From Bacillota bacterium (lineage in GTDB: Bacteria > Bacillota > Clostridia > Christensenellales > SZUA-584), in the NCBI GenBank assembly GCA_023397655.1, contig JAEWTW010000048.1, forward strand, positions 1-10,534: DNA of 10,534 nucleotides, written 5' to 3'. Below are positions 6,899 through 10,534 of this stretch, one piece after another (the first letter of the stretch is position 1; every line of letters starts with the position of its first letter). Position numbers and translations under genes: made by a program. The notes under the pieces were generated by a model. It was given only the letters and a program-made list of their open reading frames with translations, searched no databases and was not told the origin of the DNA.

Positions 6899-6982
6899 GT
6901 CATTCCGATGGAGCGTAAGCGACTGAGGAATCCCCTTCTGTATAGCACTTTCCATGGGATTCCTCGACAAGCTCGGAATGAC
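6899..6982. repeat. Inverted pair of GTCATTCCGA...GGAATCCC intergenic repeats
   Basis: The left arm (6899-6934) begins GTCATTCCGA and ends TGAGGAATCCC. The right arm (6956-6982) is GGGATTCCTCG...CGGAATGAC, the reverse complement with a shorter middle. The arms surround 21 bases. GTCATTCCGAGC-GAGGAATCC elements of this type are widespread bacterial dispersed repeats, commonly found as such inverted pairs. The element begins seven bases after the ald stop and could fold into a long stem-loop at the end of its mRNA. Confidence 0.75.
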
Positions 6983-7007
6983 AGAACAGGGTTTATCGAC
7001 AACCTGC

Positions 7008-7030
7008 CCAGCTTGCCCTCGAGGGGAAGC
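7008..7030 (+). repeat. Palindromic repeat copy A (partial)
   Basis: Twenty-three bases ending CCCTCGAGGGGAAGC are identical to 7285-7307 in copy C, in the same orientation. The upstream half (CACCTCATC plus small hairpin) is missing or degraded here. Confidence 0.7.
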
Positions 7031-7044
7031 AATGCGTTTACTGT

Positions 7045-7185
7045 TTATTGGCACTTGGATGGAAAAAGTAGCCTGAATATATCTTCCTTAACGTTTGTAA
7101 ACCTCTGGTTGATGTCCGCGTTGGAATAGCGTTTGACTGTATGTCCGAGACTCATCAGGTAATTATCACGTTCAACTCTTACTAA
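7045..7185 (-). pseudogene. C-terminal remnant of a DUF559 (endonuclease-like) protein
   Basis: The minus strand encodes 46 protein-like residues ending at TAA (7045-7047): LVRVERDNYLMSLGHTVKRY, then SNADINQRF, TNVKEDIFRLLF. The pattern R-x-x-YL-x-SLG-x-x-V-x-R-(F/Y)-SN-x-(D/E)(V/I)...F-x-x-V...I is the C-terminal block of DUF559 proteins, small Vsr-like PD-(D/E)XK-fold putative endonucleases. The catalytic core that precedes it (an ELDG-QHY-type motif) is absent: upstream the frame runs through repeat copy B to a TGA at 7264-7266, with no start codon or ribosome binding site. The remnant lies between inverted repeat copies A and B. Family assignment is from recognition of the pattern and needs a profile search; a chance frame is the alternative. 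Confidence 0.62.
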
Positions 7186-7187
7186 TA

Positions 7188-7234
7188 AAGCCTTCTCCTC
7201 GAGGAGAAGGTGGCACGAAGTGCCGGATGAGGTG
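7188..7234 (-). repeat. Palindromic repeat copy B (inverted relative to A and C)
   Basis: A perfect 20-base palindrome CCTTCTCCTCGAGGAGAAGG (7191-7210) is followed by the small hairpin GGCAC-GAA-GTGCC (7212-7224) and ends ATGAGGTG. Read on the minus strand this is CACCTCATC + hairpin + CTCGAG palindrome + GGCTT, the same plan as copy C. Confidence 0.78.
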
Positions 7235-7259
7235 TTTGATGCTGGCAGTTGCAGCGTTA

Positions 7260-7308
7260 CACCTCATCAGTCCGACTTCGTCGGCCAGCTTGCCCTCGAG
7301 GGGAAGCC
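7260..7308 (+). repeat. Palindromic repeat copy C
   Basis: Begins CACCTCATCAG, then the hairpin CCGAC-TTC-GTCGG (7272-7284), then GCTTGCCCTCGAGGGGAAGC (7288-7307, one mismatch from a perfect palindrome) and C. It shares order and conserved ends with copy B, but the hairpin stem has changed while keeping its pairing and its TTC/GAA loop. Confidence 0.78.
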
Positions 7309-7314
7309 TTTTTT
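7288..7314 (+). terminator. Intrinsic-terminator-like structure formed by repeat copy C
   Basis: On the plus strand the near-perfect GCTTGCCCTCGAGGGGAAGC stem is followed by C and six T (7309-7314). This would stop transcripts coming from ald before they run antisense through the AlkD gene, whose stop codon overlaps the end of the T-run. Confidence 0.55.
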
Positions 7315-7960
7315 ATATATACTTGCCGCCCTCGCGGACACTTAACGGGTGCAGCTTGTGCGATGCGATAAACACCCGCACCCACGCCGCGTTGGTCTTG
7401 GAATATTCGCGCAGAGCCCAGCCGATTGCCTTGTTGAGGAAGAACTCAGAGGTATCACAGCTGGCCAGTATCGCGCGCGTCAGCAGTTCTGTGTCAGTCG
7501 CCGCCTTGTACTTGAGCTGAAACAGTATGGACACGCGGCGCACCCAAAAGCTTTCGTGCGCCATCCAGCGCGCGGCAGTCTCCTCCCGCACGTCCGGGTA
7601 GCGACGCAGCACGTCCCCCGCGATGGGGGCGATGGTGTCCACCGTGTCCCACCAGGGGCGCGTCTGTATCAGCTGTTCGAGGAATGGCAGATCGTCCGGC
7701 GTCAGGCGCGCCGTCACCGCATCCAGATAGCTCAGCGCGAGATACGAAAACTCCCGCTCCGGCAGCGCGAAGCAGCGCTCTATGAACGCGAAGTCCACAC
7801 CGGGCTCCGCTTTTTTGGCTTTCAGAAATTCGCGCGACAGTTCCGCCCGCTCCGGCTTTTGCAGACCGAGGTACGGAAACTGGTTCTTCATGTAGGCCGC
7901 CATCGGGCCTGCCTTGGCGGGATTGGCAGCGGCATAATAAGCTTGAATAATATCGTTCAT
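7313..7960 (-). CDS. AlkD-like DNA glycosylase (alkylated-base repair, HEAT-like repeats)
   Basis: 215 residues, slightly shorter than the well-studied Bacillus AlkD. These enzymes excise N3- and N7-alkylated purines without flipping the base, using a concave surface of helical HEAT-like repeats. Key positions are recognisable: WWDTVD (103-108) with Trp104 and catalytic Asp108 (equivalents of AlkD W109 and D113), WVRRVSIL (139-146) with the conserved Arg, and KAIGWALREYSK (177-188) with Trp181 (W187). The C-terminus HPLSVREGGKYI is typical. The start is ATG 7960, with AAAGG eight bases upstream; longer readings to 8074 run into the gene before it. It is the second gene after the CatA-like gene with an 11-base gap, so one transcript is very likely. 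Its stop touches repeat copy C. Confidence 0.93.
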   Translation of the reverse strand: MNDIIQAYYAAANPAKAGPMAAYMKNQFPYLGLQKPERAELSREFLKAKKAEPGVDFAFIERCFALPEREFSYLALSYLDAVTARLTPDDLPFLEQLIQTRPWWDTVDTIAPIAGDVLRRYPDVREETAARWMAHESFWVRRVSILFQLKYKAATDTELLTRAILASCDTSEFFLNKAIGWALREYSKTNAAWVRVFIASHKLHPLSVREGGKYI

Positions 7961-7971
7961 AGTGAAACCTT

Positions 7972-8601
7972 TCAGAAAGAATCCAAGTCGCTTTGCAAAG
8001 CGTCGGCCAGCTTTCCGATATGGAGGCCGTCCACAAAGGAATGATGCGCCTGTACGGAGAACGGCAGTATCCATTTGCCGTCTCTTTCGAAGAATTTGCC
8101 CCAGTCGAAGAGCGGCGTCGCATTGTCCTTTTTACCCGAGTTGGTGTGCGAGATATGCGTATACGATATCCAAGGCAGCGGCGAGAACATGAATATGTCG
8201 TTGCCCAAAGGGCCGGTGAAATACTCCATCTGGGCTTCGGCTTTCTGTGCTGCGGCGGCGACATACTCAGCTATCGTATCCCGCATCTCGACATTAACCA
8301 CCTTGAACAGCTCGGTCTCTTTGTTCAGATACGTAAAGGCGGTATCGATCCTGTCGTACAGCACCACCTGCCCGTCCAGAAAGCGGTATCTGAACTCCTC
8401 GATACCGTTGGCGCATTTCGAAACCACATAGATGAGAGCCAACGTAAACGAGTACTTCATTGACCTCACCTTCTGAAGGAAGCGGCTGACATCCAGCTCA
8501 AACGTGATGCAGTACGACGGCTCCACGCTGTCCCGAAATATCCGGCAGTGCACCGCGCGTTTCCATGTTGTCTCGTCAATCACCTGATAACTATTGCCCA
8601 T
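7972..8601 (-). CDS. CatA-like chloramphenicol O-acetyltransferase family protein
   Basis: 209 residues, close to the usual 210-220 of type A chloramphenicol acetyltransferases, trimeric enzymes that move acetyl from acetyl-CoA to a hydroxyl. The catalytic motif AHHSFVDGLHIG (185-196) supplies His187 as general base and Asp191 as structural partner (CAT H195 and D199). FMFSPLPWISYT (137-148) holds the oxyanion Ser140 (CAT S148). YSFTLALIYVVSKCAN and FRYRFLDG are also typical. The ATG at 8601 has AAAGGAGG about ten bases upstream. It leads an operon with the AlkD-like gene. Many chromosomal clostridial relatives do not act on chloramphenicol, so resistance should not be assumed; the real acceptor is unknown. 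Confidence 0.88.
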   Translation of the reverse strand: MGNSYQVIDETTWKRAVHCRIFRDSVEPSYCITFELDVSRFLQKVRSMKYSFTLALIYVVSKCANGIEEFRYRFLDGQVVLYDRIDTAFTYLNKETELFKVVNVEMRDTIAEYVAAAAQKAEAQMEYFTGPLGNDIFMFSPLPWISYTHISHTNSGKKDNATPLFDWGKFFERDGKWILPFSVQAHHSFVDGLHIGKLADALQSDLDSF

Positions 8602-8664
8602 CTTGATGCGGCCTCCTTTGCATATTCCGGCAGCGCGGTGCGGCTTTACATATTGCCTGTATCC

Positions 8665-8670
8665 ATTATA
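8665..8670 (-). promoter_or_regulatory. Possible -10 box for the CatA-like/AlkD operon
   Basis: TATAAT on the minus strand (8670-8665), 63 bases before the start codon. No convincing -35 box is found at 16-18 bases upstream (TATGTG at the 17-base position), so this is only a partial promoter. The rest of 8602-8878 shows no gene; it is AT-rich around 8740-8830. Confidence 0.4.
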
Positions 8671-8878
8671 CAGCCTGTCCAGAAAAACACATACCTTAAT
8701 TTGTTAGTCTTATTGGAAACAGCAGATAAGTTATGAATGCCTTTTAAGAGACCAAATCCTCTAATTCCTATAATGTTAATATTATATCCACATGTTGTTA
8801 ACCGTTTGTTATTATGTCCGGTATAAAATTAAGGTAAGGAAAGGTCAGGAATGAACCTGCCCGGAAAGGAGTGGTGGT

Positions 8879-10021
8879 GTGAAAAAAATATTGTTGGTTT
8901 TGACAGCCGGACTGCTGGCGTTGGTGGGCGCGTGTGGTCCTGTAAACGGTACGCCGGATCAAACGGCAGGCGAAACCACCGAGGTGAGCGATATGGCGAC
9001 GCAGAGCACGGCGGAGCCAAACGCGGCGGGCGGAACGGAGGGCGTGATGGATCAGACATATGTGAAGCAGGACGGCGTGGACGTCATCTATGTGGCGGGC
9101 GGATGCTTCTGGGGAACCGAGAAGCTGATGCAGTCGATTAACGGCGTGGTGGAGGCGACAAGCGGCTATGCCAACGGCGACGACGGCGTCACGCCCAACT
9201 ACGGCATCGTGGGTTACACCAACTTCAAGGAGACGGTGCGCGTGGAGTACAGGCCGGACACGGTCAGTCTGGACACGATACTGTTCGCGTACTACCGGTC
9301 CATCAACCCCACGCTGACTGACATGCAGGGCAACGACTACGGCACGCAGTATCAGGCGGGCGTGTACTGGGCGGACGACGCCGCGAAGGAGATCGTGCTG
9401 AACGTCGCGGATGTGGAGAAGCGGCGCTTCCCCGGATTTGCGGTGGAGATCGAACCCTTAAGGAGCTTCTATGACGCGGAGGAGTACCATCAGAATTACC
9501 TGGACATGAACCCCGGCGGCTACTGCCACATATCGTCCCATGAGTTTGAGCTGGTCAGCAGTATCGTCGTGGATCCGGCGAAATACCGGCGGCCCTCCGA
9601 CGAGGACATCAAGGCATCGCTGACGGACATGCAATACGCGGTGACGCAGGAAGCAGCCACCGAGATGGCGTTCGCGAACGAGTACTGGGATAACCACGAC
9701 AAGGGCATCTACGTGGACGTGGTGACGGGCGAGCCGCTGTTCTCGTCCGCCGACAAGTTCGACAGCGGTACGGGCTGGCCCAGCTTCACCAAGGGTATCG
9801 ACGAAAACGCGCTGGTGCTGCTGGCCGACTACTCGACGGGCGACGAGCGCATCGAGGTGCGCAGCCGCGCGGGCAACTCGCATCTGGGACACGTGTTCTA
9901 CAGCGAGAACGAATCACCCAGCGGGGTGCGGTTCTGCATAAACAGCGCCGCGCTGCGGTTCATACCGTATGATAACATGGACACCGAAGGCTACGGTTAC
10001 TTAAAGGACTACGTCAGCTAG
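8879..10021 (+). CDS. msrAB: Lipoprotein peptide-methionine sulfoxide reductase MsrA-MsrB fusion
   Basis: 380 residues. MKKILLVLTAGLLALVGAC is a lipoprotein signal with lipobox VGAC (Cys19), then a low-complexity Thr/Gly/Glu linker to about 58, so the enzyme is anchored outside the cell membrane. MsrA (about 68-235) reduces S-methionine sulfoxide: GGCFWGTE with nucleophile Cys76, and resolving Cys216 in NPGGYCHI. MsrB (about 245-366) reduces the R-form: GWPSFTKGI, SHLGHVFYSE and RFCINSAALRF with nucleophile Cys353. The zinc CxxC pairs of many MsrB proteins are absent, and the SGCGWPSF-type cysteine is Thr298. The A-B order is common in Gram-positives. GTG start at 8879 is preceded by AAAGGAG at seven bases. 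No thioredoxin-like or CcdA partner gene follows; electron supply is unknown. Ends in a clear terminator. Confidence 0.96.
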   Translation: MKKILLVLTAGLLALVGACGPVNGTPDQTAGETTEVSDMATQSTAEPNAAGGTEGVMDQTYVKQDGVDVIYVAGGCFWGTEKLMQSINGVVEATSGYANGDDGVTPNYGIVGYTNFKETVRVEYRPDTVSLDTILFAYYRSINPTLTDMQGNDYGTQYQAGVYWADDAAKEIVLNVADVEKRRFPGFAVEIEPLRSFYDAEEYHQNYLDMNPGGYCHISSHEFELVSSIVVDPAKYRRPSDEDIKASLTDMQYAVTQEAATEMAFANEYWDNHDKGIYVDVVTGEPLFSSADKFDSGTGWPSFTKGIDENALVLLADYSTGDERIEVRSRAGNSHLGHVFYSENESPSGVRFCINSAALRFIPYDNMDTEGYGYLKDYVS

Positions 10022-10041
10022 CGCGAGACATAAGAGCATAG

Positions 10042-10075
10042 GCCCTCCCGGCGGTATTGTTCGGGAGGGCTTTTT
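10042..10075 (+). terminator. Intrinsic terminator of msrAB
   Basis: GCCCTCCCG (10042-10050) pairs perfectly with CGGGAGGGC (10062-10070) around an 11-base loop, followed by five T (10071-10075). It lies 20 bases after the msrAB stop codon. Confidence 0.92.
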
Positions 10076-10149
10076 GCGTCGTTCACTCAGTGTCAGGGCT
10101 GCGGAGTATCCCTCCTTCCGTCAGGCAAAGGACGGGTAAAAGCGAAAAA

Positions 10150-10197
10150 GGCTCCCTCGGACGAGAGGGCTCCCGGCAAAAGCCGGGTGGGGGAGTG
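10150..10197 (-). repeat. GGCTCCCTC-type palindromic intergenic repeat
   Basis: Two hairpins in a row: CCCTC (10154-10158) with GAGGG (10165-10169), and CCCGGC (10172-10177) with GCCGGG (10182-10187) around an AAAA loop, ending TGGGGGAGTG. The GGCTCCCTC...GAGGG(C/A)GCT(C/G)... GGGGGAGTG plan matches dispersed repeats common in clostridial genomes. On the minus strand the first hairpin is followed by CTTTTT (10150-10145), so it may also stop minus-strand transcription. Confidence 0.62.
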
Positions 10198-10294
10198 ACC
10201 GGATAGAGCGCGATGGCCATGAGCAGCGCATAGCGGTGTCAGGGGCTGGCCATGTACCACTGACAAGCGGGCGGGGGGGCGCGTCTGTCCGTCG

Positions 10295-10323
10295 TTGCCA
10301 AAGCCCAGCCCAAGACGTATAAT
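10295..10323 (+). promoter_or_regulatory. Sigma-A promoter of the HXXEE gene
   Basis: TTGCCA (10295-10300), a 17-base spacer, and a perfect TATAAT (10318-10323). The start codon is 29 bases past the -10 box, with GGAGGTG between. Confidence 0.78.
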
Positions 10324-10352
10324 CATATCGATAACGATTCGGAGGTGCGGCG

Positions 10353-10534
10353 ATGCTGGAAAGGCTGGAAAGAAACCAGAACTGGGCGAAGGCATGCCCG
10401 TGGATGGCGGCTGCGGTTGCCACGGTGCTGTTCATATTCTTTCGGCTGAGCGACCCCATGTTCTGGGCGCTCGTCAACATACCGCTGTATCTGCTGCACC
10501 AGACGGAGGAGCACTACATCCCCGGCGGCTTCAA
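10353..10534 (+). CDS. HXXEE-domain membrane protein, N-terminal part (runs off window)
   Basis: Sixty codons are visible from ATG 10353, preceded by GGAGG seven bases upstream. The protein begins MLERLERNQNWAKACPWM, then a hydrophobic segment (AAAVATVLFIFF, 19-30), a second one (FWALVNIPLYLL, 37-48) and the signature H49-Q-T-E52-E53 followed by HYIPGGF. HXXEE proteins are small, four- to five-helix membrane proteins named for this His/Glu motif, which may bind a metal; no function is established. The frame remains open to the last base, so the C-terminal half is missing from view. It has its own strong promoter and is probably the first gene of a unit. Confidence 0.85.
   Translation, partial: MLERLERNQNWAKACPWMAAAVATVLFIFFRLSDPMFWALVNIPLYLLHQTEEHYIPGGF

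Larger units (their letters stand above)
6892..7312. other. Gene-free repeat cluster between convergent ald and AlkD genes
   Basis: This 421-base stretch contains no intact gene. In order it holds an inverted pair of GTCATTCC-type repeats (6899-6982), a partial copy A of a CTCGAG-centred palindromic repeat (about 7008-7030), a minus-strand endonuclease-like remnant (7045-7185), an inverted copy B (7188-7234), a 25-base spacer and copy C (7260-7308). Each piece is described in its own entry. Confidence 0.75.
10022..10352. other. Gene-free stretch between msrAB and the HXXEE gene
   Basis: 331 bases. It holds the msrAB terminator, a small CCGTC/GACGG hairpin (10118-10135), a two-hairpin palindromic repeat (10150-10197), about 95 bases in which I see nothing definite except TGTCAG/CTGACA (about 10229-10265) and a duplicated TGGCCATG, then a promoter and ribosome binding site for the next gene. 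Open frames here are short and lack coding character. Confidence 0.6.

Noticed and set aside
6016..7032. 338-residue minus-strand open frame antisense to ald
   Set aside because: It is rich in Arg, His and Gln, as expected from the complement of a GC-rich gene, and its first residues are a translation of the GTCATTCC repeat. ald is unambiguous on the other strand.
6892..7312. CRISPR array or tandem repeats in the repeat-rich gap
   Set aside because: The copies are few, differ in orientation and are unevenly spaced; no regular spacers exist and no cas genes are present.
7349..8044. 231-residue plus-strand open frame across the AlkD and CatA-like genes
   Set aside because: It spans two well-supported genes on the opposite strand, has no ribosome binding site and shows Arg/His-rich shadow composition.
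7961..8074. 38-residue N-terminal extension of the AlkD-like protein
   Set aside because: It overlaps the CatA-like coding region and adds no family sequence; ATG 7960 has a good ribosome binding site and matches the family start.
8795..8827. Promoter for msrAB (TTGTTA ... TATAAA)
   Set aside because: The TATAAA at 8822-8827 is plausible, but the only -35-like hexamer is 21 bases away, so no complete promoter could be supported.
8851..9141. 96-residue plus-strand frame starting just before msrAB
   Set aside because: It overlaps the msrAB signal peptide and MsrA domain in another frame and has no recognisable features.
10093..10514. Several minus-strand frames of 60-120 residues near the right end
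   Set aside because: They read through the palindromic repeat and antisense to the HXXEE gene, with no ribosome binding sites or conserved motifs.

Overview
The window looks like a chromosomal segment of a fairly GC-rich, low-virulence-content Firmicute, most likely a gut or anaerobic-habitat member of class Clostridia. The reasons are strong purine-rich ribosome binding sites (AAGGAGG, GGAGGTG, AAAGGA) before nearly every gene, classic sigma-A promoters, a PadR/HAAS membrane-protein pair, a CatA-like acetyltransferase, a lipoprotein MsrAB fusion, and short palindromic intergenic repeats of the kind scattered through clostridial genomes. No tRNA, rRNA or CRISPR array was seen. The taxonomic call is inference.

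Layout. 1-125 is the right end of an IS3-family insertion sequence (last 21 codons of the transposase plus the terminal inverted repeat). 181-1596 (-) is a 14-helix DHA2-type MFS drug exporter, divergent from a D-lyxose isomerase (1783-2328, +). A hairpin separates the isomerase from a convergent minus-strand aldo/keto reductase (2434-3261). Another perfect 12-bp hairpin separates that gene from a two-gene minus-strand operon: a PadR regulator (4355-4717) and a HAAS-domain multi-pass membrane protein (3342-4358), which overlap by ATGA and are driven by a good promoter with a palindrome between its -35 and -10 boxes. Divergent from these are an alpha/beta hydrolase (4882-5691) and L-alanine dehydrogenase (5767-6891).

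6892-7312 carries no intact gene. It is a patchwork of an inverted pair of GTCATTCCGA-type repeats, three copies of a second palindromic repeat family (CACCTCATC ... CTCGAG ...), and, between two inverted copies, the C-terminal remnant of what looks like a DUF559 endonuclease-like gene on the minus strand. Then come an AlkD-like DNA glycosylase (7313-7960, -) and, 11 bases upstream in the same operon, a CatA-like acetyltransferase (7972-8601, -). Divergent from it is a secreted lipoprotein MsrA-MsrB methionine sulfoxide reductase (8879-10021, +) with a textbook terminator. 10022-10352 holds another palindromic repeat and a strong promoter for a HXXEE-domain membrane protein that runs off the window end.

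How the genes work together. Most units are small, one to two genes, with housekeeping, stress or detoxification roles: export (MFS), oxidised-protein repair at the cell surface (MsrAB), alkylated-DNA repair (AlkD), acetyl transfer (CatA-like), aldehyde or ketone reduction (AKR), alanine catabolism (Ald) and pentose isomerisation (lyxose isomerase). I see no clear multi-gene novel system. The most unexplained structure is the repeat cluster with the embedded endonuclease remnant at 6892-7312.
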